From assembly GCA_017994635.1 (NCBI GenBank), contig JAGOKK010000004.1, positions 1 through 50,708 of the forward strand: a stretch of 50,708 bases of DNA. Reading direction: 5' to 3'. This document shows, one piece after another, positions 9,255-18,163 of the stretch (its first letter is position 1; each line of letters begins with the position of its first letter). The DNA is from Candidatus Cloacimonadota bacterium (GTDB lineage: Bacteria > Cloacimonadota > Cloacimonadia > Cloacimonadales > Cloacimonadaceae). The position numbers and the translations under genes are program-made. A model generated the notes under the pieces. The model was not told where the DNA came from. It did no database searches and saw only the letters and a program-made list of their open reading frames with translations.

Positions 9255-9848
9255 CTAGAACAACCTGTAGGTTCTGCGGTGTTCTATGCAAGCGCCAAAG
9301 GTTGCCAAAGCCCGATAATGCTGAGCAGTGCCATAGCCCTTGTGACGTGCAAAACCATATTCAGGGTATCTGGTATCAAGCTTTGTCAGCAAGCGGTCAC
9401 GATGCACTTTTGCCAGGATCGAAGCTGCTGCTATGCAGGGATGTTTCCCATCTCCCTTGACTATCGCCAAAGCCTTACCAGACATGGCTGAGGGAACATC
9501 CCGTCCATCAATCAGGGCAAAATCAGCCCTCGGACTCAAGGCAGCGAAAGCCTTCACAAAGCCCTCCAGGGAAGCTTGAAGGATGTTTATCTCATCCACT
9601 CGCGCGGCGGAGACCTCGATGATGCTAAAGGCGATTGCGCTATCTACGATCTTTTCATACAGCTTGTCCCTGATACTGGCACTAAGCTGTTTGGAATCGT
9701 TCAATCCAGATATTGGCTTCTCGTAGTCCAGAATGACAGCAGCCACTACCAGTGGCCCAGCCAGCGCCCCTCGTCCCGCTTCGTCGATACCTGCGATGTG
9801 AGTGTGGGAGCCAGCTTTAAGGAAGTTTAGATCGTGGCTATAATCCAT
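9255..9848 (-). CDS. rnhB: ribonuclease HII
   Basis: Cleaves RNA in RNA:DNA hybrids, including single ribonucleotides in DNA. The 197-residue length is typical. Signature GIDEAGRG gives D22 and E23. LIDGRD supplies D114, and IVKGDG supplies D133 as the likely fourth acidic residue. AASILAKVHRDR and the GYGTAQHYRAL region are also typical. The start lies 11 bases inside the end of the upstream methyltransferase gene. Confidence 0.95.
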   Translation of the reverse strand: MDYSHDLNFLKAGSHTHIAGIDEAGRGALAGPLVVAAVILDYEKPISGLNDSKQLSASIRDKLYEKIVDSAIAFSIIEVSAARVDEINILQASLEGFVKAFAALSPRADFALIDGRDVPSAMSGKALAIVKGDGKHPCIAAASILAKVHRDRLLTKLDTRYPEYGFARHKGYGTAQHYRALATFGACIEHRRTYRLF

Positions 9849-11181
9849 CGCTGCCCAGGATGAAGAAGAGGCGATGATACTGCTTGTCCAAAACTGATGC
9901 GCGTTTGTGCAGCAGATTGGTCTTGCCCCGAGTACTGCGGATTGCGAGTAGCTTTAGCCCAGCTGCCTCAATCAATGGCAGCAGTTCGCTGCACATATAC
10001 ACGCGTTGTTGATGCTCTTCGGTCTTCAGAGCATACAGCGGTCCCTGCTTTGTATAGCAGCTCAGACGCGATATCTGGCGATGATGATAGGATTCATACC
10101 AGGCTTCATGCACCATAGCAGTCTGTCCATTCCTGGTATAATTGCAGTTGTCTGCGAAGTTTTCCATGCTGTTTAGCAGGGTCGAGATATCGAAGATGAA
10201 GATAGCTCCTGGGGCGAGGGCTTTCTTCACTTCAGCCAGACAGGTTCTGACCTCTGAAGTCTGCGTAAGGTAGTTGATACTGTCAAAGAGGCAAAAGATG
10301 AGATCGTAATCTCTGCCTGGGATGGGATCGGTCAAGGAAGCCTGATAGAGCTTTGGCTTCACTTCTTTGCCAGCAGCATTGATCAACATCTGTGGGGAAA
10401 GATCGCAGGCATCCACATCATAACCCGCCACTACCATCCGAGAGCCTACATTTGCCGTGCCACAAGCCAGTTCCAGCGCTTTCTTGCCCTTGCTGTGACC
10501 ATACTGCTGATGCCAGTCTATCAGATTCTCTATCCATAAATCGTAGTCCACATGCGCCATATAGCTGTCGTAATGATCGGCAAAGAAGGAATACGAAGAA
10601 TCAGCTTTGGCCAGTGCTGCCCGCAATTCGGGAAAGGATAAGGCCATACAGTCAGAGAGACTAAGATCACATAGTACCTTCAACCCCCTCGCTATATCCA
10701 GAGAGTTGTATCCGCCCAGATCCCCAGCCAATGAGAAGTGACAGGAATCTTTTCCAAAGAAGATGTGCAAAAAGGCTCCTGGATCGCCACTAAGGATTAG
10801 ATCTGCCTCGCGACGTGAACTGAGTAACAAGACCTTCTGCCGAGAGCCATTGGCATAAAAAGAGTGGATCCGCGTGATGGCGTGAAAAGGCAATCCCCCC
10901 AACAGGGCTATTGCTGCGCCGTCATCAGCAAAAGCATAGAGTTCGCCTTGCTTCGCCAGGCGCGTCAGGAAGTCCGCCGATTGCTCACTGGCCACCACCA
11001 AGGAAAAATCCGCATGGATATGTACTGACGATACAAGGTCTGGCAAGGCACAGGCTTCTTCCAGACTAAGATAAACCACAGCCTCAGGGTCGCTGGGAAC
11101 AAGGCAATCGCTGGGAGTGAAACGCAGCAGTTCGTCAAGGATAGCGGTTGCTTCTTGCGGTACCTGGAGCTTCAGTTTCAT
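9838..11181 (-). CDS. class I SAM-dependent methyltransferase with unknown N-terminal domain
   Basis: Residues about 200-447 form a Rossmann methyltransferase. SAM motif I is ALELACGTANVG (235-246), an acidic turn CDLSPQML follows at 259-266, and FDSINYL looks like the motif IV region. The substrate cannot be told from sequence. Residues 1-195 are an extra domain I do not recognise: mixed alpha/beta, with no membrane segment or signal peptide. The gene sits between pyrE (4-base overlap) and rnhB (11-base overlap), so it is co-transcribed with housekeeping genes, but that does not fix a function. Confidence 0.75.
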   Translation of the reverse strand: MKLKLQVPQEATAILDELLRFTPSDCLVPSDPEAVVYLSLEEACALPDLVSSVHIHADFSLVVASEQSADFLTRLAKQGELYAFADDGAAIALLGGLPFHAITRIHSFYANGSRQKVLLLSSRREADLILSGDPGAFLHIFFGKDSCHFSLAGDLGGYNSLDIARGLKVLCDLSLSDCMALSFPELRAALAKADSSYSFFADHYDSYMAHVDYDLWIENLIDWHQQYGHSKGKKALELACGTANVGSRMVVAGYDVDACDLSPQMLINAAGKEVKPKLYQASLTDPIPGRDYDLIFCLFDSINYLTQTSEVRTCLAEVKKALAPGAIFIFDISTLLNSMENFADNCNYTRNGQTAMVHEAWYESYHHRQISRLSCYTKQGPLYALKTEEHQQRVYMCSELLPLIEAAGLKLLAIRSTRGKTNLLHKRASVLDKQYHRLFFILGSDGL

Positions 11182-11969
11182 CCGCGTTTATCGCTGCTGC
11201 CAGGTTTGACCAGAGGAATGCCCCGTGTGCATAGCTCGCATGCCTCGGGATCCCAAAGCGGTACTTCCATGGAGAGCAGAGCTTCCAAGGGCACGCCAAA
11301 ATCCAGTGCTCCCGCCGTGCGATCCACTAATAGCCCGATAGCTACCACGTTGATATTCTCCTTTTTGACCGCCTTCAAGACCTCGTTGATGCTGCCGCCA
11401 GTGGAAAGGATGTCCTCGATCACCACCGCTCTTTGCACGCTGCCCAGATCAAACCCGCTACGGAAGCTCATCTCACCGTCCTTGCGCTGGCAAAAGATGA
11501 ATTTCTTGCCCATCAGCCGCGCCACGTCGTAAGCCAGAACAATGCCCCCATAGGCAGGCCCGATCACGGTATCAAAATCGTAATCCTGTAAACGCTCAGC
11601 GAGGCGTTTACAAAGGGTATGCGTAGCTTCTGGATTTTGCAATACTTTGATCTTTTCGATATAGCGATCGCTATGCTTACCGCTGGTGAGGCTGAAATGT
11701 CCTTCCAATAGTGCGCCTTCCTTCTTCAAAATCTCGCTGCAAAGATACGCGTCGTCCAATGACAACAGGAAGTCTTTTACCTGCTCCTCGGCATCGCGGG
11801 GCACTTGAAGCTGCATCATATACATGTCACCAGCTATCGAGGGATACATGCTCATCATGCGCTCATTGAGCAGAGCCACCTCAAAGCCCGCTTCCTGCAA
11901 GAGCGCTTTCACCATTTCCGCTTCAAACAAATCTGTGTAACTGGCTACTGTTACCATTGTGGGATCCAT
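11178..11969 (-). CDS. pyrE: orotate phosphoribosyltransferase with N-terminal DUF2007-like domain
   Basis: Residues about 75-250 are an OPRTase that makes OMP from orotate and PRPP in pyrimidine synthesis. The PRPP loop VIEDILSTGG (183-192) and the GHFSLTSGKHSDRYI segment near residue 90 are clear. Residues 5-70 look like a DUF2007 'putative signal transducing' ferredoxin-like fold: 'VASYTDLFEAEMVKALLQ', then a strand ending in LQVPRDAEEQ. Ordinary OPRTases are 180-215 residues and lack this; the fusion gives 263. The start at 11969 has AAGGAG seven bases upstream, so the extra domain is really encoded. It overlaps the methyltransferase by 4 bases. Confidence 0.88.
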   Translation of the reverse strand: MDPTMVTVASYTDLFEAEMVKALLQEAGFEVALLNERMMSMYPSIAGDMYMMQLQVPRDAEEQVKDFLLSLDDAYLCSEILKKEGALLEGHFSLTSGKHSDRYIEKIKVLQNPEATHTLCKRLAERLQDYDFDTVIGPAYGGIVLAYDVARLMGKKFIFCQRKDGEMSFRSGFDLGSVQRAVVIEDILSTGGSINEVLKAVKKENINVVAIGLLVDRTAGALDFGVPLEALLSMEVPLWDPEACELCTRGIPLVKPGSSDKRG

Positions 11970-12080
11970 CGTACTACTCCTTATCTTTGTTAGTTTTAGC
12001 TATTATCGCATTACTGCAGTTCTCGCGCAAAGCAAAGGGGGCAGTATCCACCACCCCCTCAGCGATAATATAATTGTTTA

Positions 12081-12620
12081 TCAGCCTTTGCCGATCTCAA
12101 TACCGCGTTTGATGGCTTTGAGATTCAGTTCCAGCAGGTCGGGGTTCTTCTGTTTCATGAAGCCTGTGAGGTCTTCCTCCATGGTTTCATACTTGATCAG
12201 GCCTGTTTTACCAATGATGATGCCGATGGCGAGCATATTCAGCACCATCTGGTTACCGATTTCCAGAGCGATGTCTACCATCGGAGCGGCAACGATTTGG
12301 ATGTCGGCGCGTTTGCAGCCATTGGGGCACATATTGGTATTGTAGATCAGAATGCCGCCAGGACGTATCGAGGAGGCAAACTTATCTATAGAAGGCTGAT
12401 TGAGGGCTACCAGGATATCGGGATAGCTAACGATCGGAGAGGCGATATCGGTATCCGACACCACGGTGGATACATTGGCCGTACCTCCCCGCATCTCGGG
12501 GCCGTATGAGGGTAACCAGGAAACGTTCTTGCCTTCGGCCATTCCAGCCTTGGCCAAAAACTTGCCGATGGTCAGTACACCCTGACCACCAAATCCTGCG
12601 CAAATGAGTTCTGTAGTCAT
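12081..12620 (-). CDS. korC: 2-oxoacid:ferredoxin oxidoreductase, gamma subunit
   Basis: The 179-residue gamma subunit of a KOR/VOR-type enzyme that converts 2-oxoacids to acyl-CoA with reduction of ferredoxin. It opens with the family pattern GFGGQGVLTIGKFLA; SYGPEMRGG (residues 38-46) is also characteristic. The start codon overlaps the korB stop (TAATG). The gap to pyrE is about 110 bases, so the block could end here or run on. Confidence 0.9.
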   Translation of the reverse strand: MTTELICAGFGGQGVLTIGKFLAKAGMAEGKNVSWLPSYGPEMRGGTANVSTVVSDTDIASPIVSYPDILVALNQPSIDKFASSIRPGGILIYNTNMCPNGCKRADIQIVAAPMVDIALEIGNQMVLNMLAIGIIIGKTGLIKYETMEEDLTGFMKQKNPDLLELNLKAIKRGIEIGKG

Positions 12621-13369
12621 TATTCCACTCCTTCGCCTTTATCTCTTAAGCAGCCTGGTTTGAAGAAGGGCAGCATGTTTTCTCTGGCCCAGTCTCTGGA
12701 CTTCACAGGGTCGATGCCCCAGTTTGTGGGACAGGTGGAGATGAATTCTACGAACGTGAAGCCGCGGCCTTCCTTGTTATATTGAATGGCTTTGGATACG
12801 GCTTTCTTGGCTTTGATGATCTCTGCGGGGCTGAGCAGAGAAACACGCTCAATGTAGTACGGAGCTACCAGAGTGGCCAGTAGTTCACTAACCCTGATTG
12901 GGAAGCCGATATCGTCGGTCTTTCTGCCGTAAGGACTGGTGGTGGTCTTCATTTCAGGCAATGTAGTGGGAGCCATCTGACCACCTGTCATCCCGTAGAT
13001 CGCGTTATTCACAAAGAACACGGAGATGTGTTCGCCGCGATTTGCCGCATGGATGATTTCAGCGGTACCGATGGCAGCCAGATCGCCATCCCCTTGATAG
13101 GTAAAGACGTTCATTTCGGGACGCGAACGCTTCATTCCAGTAGCTACAGCCGGAGCTCTGCCATGAGCAGCCTGAGCCATATCGAAATTGAAGAACTTGT
13201 AGGCAAACACGGAGCAACCCACTGGGGCCACACCGGACATTTGATTGGTAAGACCCTGCTCCTCGATTGCTTCAGCGATCAAACGATGCGCCACGCCATG
13301 CAGACAACCGGGGCAATAGGTAAAGGGAGTCTTGGTCAACGATTCTGGTCTATATGCTATCTTTTCCAC
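12620..13369 (-). CDS. korB: 2-oxoacid:ferredoxin oxidoreductase, beta (TPP-binding) subunit
   Basis: Thiamine-pyrophosphate subunit of the KOR/VOR enzyme, 249 residues. C19 and C22 lie in YCPGCLHG, an iron-sulfur-type pair of the family. The TPP and metal site is GDGDLAAIG (93-101) followed by FFVNNAIYGMTGGQ. The start is a GTG at 13369 with AGGAG six bases upstream. Sequence style and order fit 2-oxoglutarate or branched-chain 2-oxoacid oxidoreductases; the substrate cannot be decided by eye. Confidence 0.9.
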   Translation of the reverse strand: MEKIAYRPESLTKTPFTYCPGCLHGVAHRLIAEAIEEQGLTNQMSGVAPVGCSVFAYKFFNFDMAQAAHGRAPAVATGMKRSRPEMNVFTYQGDGDLAAIGTAEIIHAANRGEHISVFFVNNAIYGMTGGQMAPTTLPEMKTTTSPYGRKTDDIGFPIRVSELLATLVAPYYIERVSLLSPAEIIKAKKAVSKAIQYNKEGRGFTFVEFISTCPTNWGIDPVKSRDWARENMLPFFKPGCLRDKGEGVE

Positions 13370-13379
13370 TTCTCACTCC

Positions 13380-14459
13380 TTAAAAGCACTCTTCGAGCTT
13401 GGCTTGGATCTCGGCAGGGGTAAAGACTATGCCACCCACTTTGCCCCAGAAATCCACGGGGACTTTGCCATTGACGGCGATCTTCACATCGTCCAGCATC
13501 TGGCCGGTATTGAGCTCAAAGACGTACACTTTCTTCACTTTGGGACCGATGGCTTTGGCAATGGCTTCATAAGGGTAGGGCCATACATTGATCGGACGGA
13601 TCAAACCGACGCTCTTGCCAGCTTTCTTCAGTTCGTTGATAGCGGATTTTACCACGCGGGAGGCGGTTCCCCATGCCAGGCAGAGGATTTCATTGTCATC
13701 GGACACGTTAAATTCCTCGTAGCGAACTTCGTTCTGCTTGATCACGTCGTACTTTTTGTACAGGTCGTTCACGTGTTTTTCCAAAACCTGGGGATCGATC
13801 TCCAGAGAATTGATCTCATGGTGGTGCTTTTTGTCCCCGTCTTCATTTGGGCAGATGCACCAGGAATTGTGTTGTTTGCCCAATTCGATGATTTCCGCGT
13901 CGGTGAGAGGTTCCTTAAACTCCACTGGTTCCATCATCTGACCCAGCATACCATCAGCGAGGATCATCACTGGATTGCGGTATTTGTCGGCGAGATCAAA
14001 GGCCTGGGACGCCATATCGGCAAATTCCTGTACAGAAGAGGGAGCCATCACGATGAGTTGATAATCCCCGTGTCCACCGCCTTTGACAGCCTGGAAATAA
14101 TCGCCTTGAGCGGGCTGAATATCGCCCAAACCAGGGCCGCCACGCTGTACATTGATGATCACTGCGGGCAATTCCGCACCGGCGATATAGGAGATTCCCT
14201 CCATCTTCAGCGAAATGCCGGGTGAGGAGGAAGAGGTCATCACGCGTTTGCCGCATCCGGCTGCGCCATAGACCATATTGATGGCAGAGACTTCACTTTC
14301 TGCCTGCAAAAAGACACCATTGACTTTTGGCATCATGCGAGCCATGTACTCGATCAATTCGCTTTGAGGGGTGATGGGATAGGCGAAATACAATCTGCAA
14401 CCGCTACGAATGGCAGCTTCAGCTACAGCCTCATTTCCTTTCATCAATATCTTTGCCAT
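13380..14459 (-). CDS. korA: 2-oxoacid:ferredoxin oxidoreductase, alpha subunit
   Basis: Alpha subunit with the pyrimidine-binding and transketolase-like halves fused. Residues about 20-32 carry the YFAYPITPQSE motif of the family; SSSSPGISLKMEG and QRGGPGLGDIQPAQGDYFQA follow. A TTG 18 bases earlier is open, but ATG 14459 with GAGGCG just upstream gives the usual N-terminus MAKILMKGNEA and 359 residues. VorB-like annotation (branched-chain oxoacids) is about as likely as KorA. It lies 7 bases after korD. Confidence 0.9.
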   Translation of the reverse strand: MAKILMKGNEAVAEAAIRSGCRLYFAYPITPQSELIEYMARMMPKVNGVFLQAESEVSAINMVYGAAGCGKRVMTSSSSPGISLKMEGISYIAGAELPAVIINVQRGGPGLGDIQPAQGDYFQAVKGGGHGDYQLIVMAPSSVQEFADMASQAFDLADKYRNPVMILADGMLGQMMEPVEFKEPLTDAEIIELGKQHNSWCICPNEDGDKKHHHEINSLEIDPQVLEKHVNDLYKKYDVIKQNEVRYEEFNVSDDNEILCLAWGTASRVVKSAINELKKAGKSVGLIRPINVWPYPYEAIAKAIGPKVKKVYVFELNTGQMLDDVKIAVNGKVPVDFWGKVGGIVFTPAEIQAKLEECF

Positions 14460-14466
14460 TTTCGCC

Positions 14467-14670
14467 TCACTTCTCAACCGTTATAGCCACATCAGGGCAG
14501 GATACATAGCACATCTTGCAGGCGATGCACTTATCTTGTTCGAAACACTCTGCGTAGTGGTAGCCCTTGGCATTGATGTTTTCCGAAAAGCGGATAATCT
14601 TTTTCGGACACGATGCAATGCATAAGCCACACCCTTTGCAGTAGGTTGGATCAACCGTCATTCTAGGCAT
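14467..14670 (-). CDS. korD: 2-oxoacid:ferredoxin oxidoreductase, delta (2x[4Fe-4S] ferredoxin) subunit
   Basis: A 67-residue bacterial-type ferredoxin with two complete CxxCxxCxxxCP clusters: CKGCGLCIASCP and CIACKMCYVSCP. It carries electrons out of the oxidoreductase. The frame is open to 14736, but the ATG at 14670 has AAAGGAG seven bases upstream and begins MPRMTVD, normal for this subunit. First gene of korDABC; a TTGACA-like -35 (complement of 14731-14736) lies upstream, but its -10 is weak. Confidence 0.92.
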   Translation of the reverse strand: MPRMTVDPTYCKGCGLCIASCPKKIIRFSENINAKGYHYAECFEQDKCIACKMCYVSCPDVAITVEK

Positions 14671-15110
14671 GGTTGTACTCCTTTGACGTAATTTTTCTTT
14701 GAAGTGATAGGAGGAAGAATCGCCCGAATCTGTCAACTGATTTTATCGGCACAGCACAATTCACAATTCTTGATTCCCATCCACGAGCCAGCTATCAGTA
14801 GAATCCGTTCCGTAAGTCCAGTCATGTCTCCACCTTCCCTGCGCAATTCTCTAATTAACCTGTGGAATAGGTGTAATCCTCATGCCCCCAATTCTCCATT
14901 CACAAGTCATGAAGCGCCTCTTATTACTCAGAGACATTTTGGTACATCGCTTACTGGTAATTGTCACCCCGCCCCGGCTCTCTCTAGCCTACTGCCAGCG
15001 CGAACTCCACCCGAACACATCTTGAACGCCTCCTGAATCCAGTTCAGGTGGGGTTCAGGTGAACTAGGGGTGGATTTCAGGCCAGCAGGGAGCAAGATAT
15101 AGTGTAAAAG
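14671..15110. other. intergenic region between korD and pckA
   Basis: This gap contains the presumed korD leader and promoter (14671-14740) and the palindromic repeat at 15002-15061. No gene or RNA was recognised in 14740-15000. Confidence 0.55.
15002..15061. repeat. dispersed palindromic intergenic element, copy A
   Basis: The 60 bases match the reverse complement of 50521-50580 at 55 positions. Outer arms CCACCCGAAC (15007-15016) and GTTCAGGTGG (15042-15051) pair with one G-U. The inner core CCTGAA (15032-15037) pairs with TTCAGG (15043-15048). The element is built from repeats of a GTTCAGGTGG-like unit in both orientations. Confidence 0.75.
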
Positions 15111-15135
15111 AAGCGGGTTCGTCAGGAACCCGCTT
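15105..15135 (-). terminator. rho-independent terminator of the pckA transcript
   Basis: AAGCGGGTTC (15111-15120) pairs perfectly with GAACCCGCTT (15126-15135) over a 5-base loop. On the minus strand it is followed by CTTTT. It lies 23 bases beyond the pckA stop. Confidence 0.8.
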
Positions 15136-15157
15136 TAATGCATTGAATAAGTGATCT

Positions 15158-16888
15158 TTAGATCTTGATTTGTAATGCTCTCAGCAGTTCTTGTTGAGTA
15201 TCAGGGCGTTCTTTGAGATCGCTCTCTGCCAGGTAATCGATGCGTTGTTTGAAACGATCTGCAAGGAGTTGCTTATAGGCGTCGATATTGCCGCGTTTTG
15301 CGGGATGGTAGGTATCGTAGTATCCAGGCAGGATCTTGTCGATGGATTCTTTGGTGGGGATCATGGCGCCAGGCAGGGCATCCCATTCTTCCCATTGAAT
15401 CTGATCGGTGAGGATGGCAGTCTGCAGGGTGAGGGACGTCTTTAGCGGAATGGCTTCCAACACTGCATCGCTTTCTTTCCAGTATCCGCGGGAATTGAAG
15501 CAATAGAAATCTGCACCGTTATCTGCGACATTCAGGAAGGCTTCGACATCGCGATAGAGTTCGTATACGCGGAAGGGATTGGCAAAGGGCTCGAAGACCA
15601 ATTTGTTCAGTTCTTCCTCGGTAACGTTCTCGGCACGATTGCGCTGGGTCATCAAAGCGGCACCCATAGCGATGGCCAGATACTTGTTTTTCAGCTTCAG
15701 CACAGGGGGCAGTACACTGTCTTTCATCAGCCAGACCAGAGCTTTGGGGAATGCGCATTTGTTCACGTAATTGCCTAAAAGACCTCTATCCAGCAGGGCT
15801 CTGCCGTTCTGATTGCGCAGATCCTGACCGACGGGGATGCGTTTACCATCAATGTTTAGCACAGCGTGATTCATCAGGGCCAAAGCGTATTTCCAATCCG
15901 GATGGTCGGTGGGGCGGCTGTCGGTTTTATCAAACAGGGTTGGTTCCCAGGCACGGCAGCATTTATTCTCCAGATCAATCTGGAAGGCGTCATCGTGCAA
16001 TACAACTTTGGAAAATCCTTTTGGCAGAGTACCGCCATTATCGTGGGAATTGGTGTGGCTGGATTTTCCGGTGCCGGAAAGGCCATAGAAAGCGATGGAG
16101 CGCTTGCCAAACTTGTGGTAAGCGGCGTCTTCGCAGGTGGTGAAATCAATTTCCTTGATTCCGCCGTGACAGGCTGCCATGCCAATTCTGATGCCGGAAG
16201 TCCAGGCCAAAGTGAGGGTTCCTTTCTTGCGCTCACCAAAGTAACGCATGCCCATGTTTACGATAACATTGTGCTTTTCATCCACCAGGGCCAGTTGCGG
16301 AGCGCCAACGTTGTTATAGAAAGGATCATCGCAGGTCCATTCATTAAACCCGATCAAAATGATATCCTGGATCGGGAGCTTGGGACTAGCTTCATAGGTG
16401 CTTTGCACTGATTCATAGGGGGCAAAATTGAGGAGCCAATTGTACAGATTTGCCACATCACTCTCGGTGGTGACAAAGGTGGCCTTGATCATCAGATCTG
16501 GGTCCATACCCAGCACAGCTTCAGCTTTGATCAGGGGATAGTGCTGCATCTGCCAGACGGCTTCGCGGAAATCTCCTTCCAGCTTGTTTTTCTGGCTGGG
16601 ATTGAGGCGATGATAAAAGCGGCGGGCTTTGGCGGTTCGGCCGATGATATTCCCATGACAATCGTTTAGCACCCTGGCATCAGCCGGGAGATTGTGGAGC
16701 TTAACAAAATCGGGGCACATGGGCAGATCGGTGATGGTGACCCCTGGCTGCTTCTTGGCCATTTCGTAGGCTTCACGGATATCGACTTTGCGCACCAAAT
16801 GGTTGTTCAGCAATGTCTCGGCAATCGCGCGAATCGGAGACATGTCCTTGATGTTGCTGTAAAAATCAGCACTGCTCTTGCTTGCCAT
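15158..16888 (-). CDS. pckA: phosphoenolpyruvate carboxykinase (ATP)-like
   Basis: Interconverts oxaloacetate plus ATP with PEP plus CO2; in fermenters it often runs toward oxaloacetate and makes ATP. The kinase loop GLSGTGKS spans residues 269-276 (K275, S276). YFGERKKG (216-223) matches the substrate/metal loop of the family, and VLHDDAF follows the P-loop as the kinase-2 region. The protein is 576 residues, longer than the usual 530-540, and the loop reads GKSSH where E. coli has GKTTL, so it is a divergent branch. ATG 16888 follows GGAGGAATA. Last gene of the surE-pcm array, with a strong terminator after it. Confidence 0.85.
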   Translation of the reverse strand: MASKSSADFYSNIKDMSPIRAIAETLLNNHLVRKVDIREAYEMAKKQPGVTITDLPMCPDFVKLHNLPADARVLNDCHGNIIGRTAKARRFYHRLNPSQKNKLEGDFREAVWQMQHYPLIKAEAVLGMDPDLMIKATFVTTESDVANLYNWLLNFAPYESVQSTYEASPKLPIQDIILIGFNEWTCDDPFYNNVGAPQLALVDEKHNVIVNMGMRYFGERKKGTLTLAWTSGIRIGMAACHGGIKEIDFTTCEDAAYHKFGKRSIAFYGLSGTGKSSHTNSHDNGGTLPKGFSKVVLHDDAFQIDLENKCCRAWEPTLFDKTDSRPTDHPDWKYALALMNHAVLNIDGKRIPVGQDLRNQNGRALLDRGLLGNYVNKCAFPKALVWLMKDSVLPPVLKLKNKYLAIAMGAALMTQRNRAENVTEEELNKLVFEPFANPFRVYELYRDVEAFLNVADNGADFYCFNSRGYWKESDAVLEAIPLKTSLTLQTAILTDQIQWEEWDALPGAMIPTKESIDKILPGYYDTYHPAKRGNIDAYKQLLADRFKQRIDYLAESDLKERPDTQQELLRALQIKI

Positions 16889-16974
16889 TATTCCTCCATC
16901 TATGGCTGTATTTTATGTGTTTAAACTTCAGAAGGCTGCTCTTAAATCTATAGTTCCTTTTGTCAAGCTTTGTT

Positions 16975-18153
16975 TTAGATCACGCCCATTTTCTTGCCGA
17001 TCTTTCGGAACTTGTCCAAGGCCATATCCAGCTGTTCTCTGGTATGGGTAGCCATGAACGATGTGCGGATGAGGCAGCAATTCGGCGGCACCGCCGGCGG
17101 AATCACGGGATTTATAAACACTCCCTCTTCCCCAAGCTGAGCCCACATATGGAAAGCAGTAGTCATATCGCCTACGTACAAAGGAATAACCGGGGTGCAA
17201 CTGGAGCCAGTGTTGTAGCCCATTGCTTTGAATTCAGCCAGCATATAGTGAGTATTATCCCACAAGCGGGCAATGTGTTCCGGTTCTTCCTGCATGATTT
17301 TAAGAGCTGCCAGGACGGTGGCTGTGGAAGCAGGAGGCAGGGACGCGCTAAAGATTAGCGCGCGAGATTTGTGCTTTAAATAGTGGATCAACGGCTCGTC
17401 CGCAGCGATGAAACCGCCTACAGAAGCGAGCGATTTGCTGAAAGTACCCATGATGAAATCGGTCTTGGAAGTCAGTCCAAAATGAGCTGCGGCACCAGCG
17501 CCTTTATCACCCAGCACACCCAATGAATGAGCTTCATCCACCATTAGATTGGCGCCATACTTCTCCGCCAGAGCTGAAATGGCTGGCAGATCGGCTATAT
17601 CGCCTTCCATGGAAAAGATGCCATCCACCACGATCAGTGCGGCTTTGCCATCGATCTTTTGTAATACGCGCTCCAGGGATGCCATATCATTGTGATTGTA
17701 GCGAAGCATAATGCCATCTGAAAGCTTGCAGCCATCGATGATGGAAGCGTGATCGAACTTATCGGTGACAATGTATTCATTCTTACCCACTATCGCCGAG
17801 ATGCAGCCCACATTGGCTTGATATCCCGTGGGATATGCCAGAGCTGCCTCCTTGCCCACCAGGTGGGCGAGTTCCCGTTCCAATTCCAGGTGAATATCCA
17901 GGGTACCATTTAGGAACCTGGATCCGGCGCAACCGCTGCCATACTTTTGCATGGCTTTGATGCCAGCTTCTTTCACCTTGGGATGGGTGGTGAGCCCCAG
18001 ATAGCTATTGGAACCCATCATCAGCATCTTTTTGCCATTACAGATCACCTCTGTATCCTGTTCAGAAGTGATTTCCCGAAAATATGGATAGAAACCCATA
18101 GCCATTGCTTTACGCGCGTCTGTGAAATTAAAGCACTTGTCCAATATGCTCAT
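16975..18153 (-). CDS. serine palmitoyltransferase-like alpha-oxoamine synthase
   Basis: A PLP enzyme of the alpha-oxoamine synthase family, 392 residues. The PLP lysine is K240 in GTFSKSLASVGGF. D206 and H209 lie in VDEAHS, and H135 in KFDHASI stacks on PLP in the family. The stretches YPYFREI (22-28) and GSGCAGSRFLNGT (72-84) are what I recall from Bacteroides and Porphyromonas serine palmitoyltransferases. Glycine C-acetyltransferase (Kbl) and BioF differ at the SRFLNGT position. This suggests the first step of sphingolipid or long-chain-base synthesis (L-serine plus acyl-CoA). No ceramide synthase or reductase gene is near, and Kbl or another oxoamine synthase remains possible. Confidence 0.75.
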   Translation of the reverse strand: MSILDKCFNFTDARKAMAMGFYPYFREITSEQDTEVICNGKKMLMMGSNSYLGLTTHPKVKEAGIKAMQKYGSGCAGSRFLNGTLDIHLELERELAHLVGKEAALAYPTGYQANVGCISAIVGKNEYIVTDKFDHASIIDGCKLSDGIMLRYNHNDMASLERVLQKIDGKAALIVVDGIFSMEGDIADLPAISALAEKYGANLMVDEAHSLGVLGDKGAGAAAHFGLTSKTDFIMGTFSKSLASVGGFIAADEPLIHYLKHKSRALIFSASLPPASTATVLAALKIMQEEPEHIARLWDNTHYMLAEFKAMGYNTGSSCTPVIPLYVGDMTTAFHMWAQLGEEGVFINPVIPPAVPPNCCLIRTSFMATHTREQLDMALDKFRKIGKKMGVI

Positions 18154-18163
18154 TCTTGCCTCT

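Noticed and set aside
14471-14736. longer ferredoxin with 22 extra N-terminal residues
   Set aside because: The extra residues have no ribosome site, and the ATG at 14670 has AAAGGAG.
15751-16143. 130-codon frame on the plus strand
   Set aside because: It lies wholly within pckA in antisense and has shadow-type composition.
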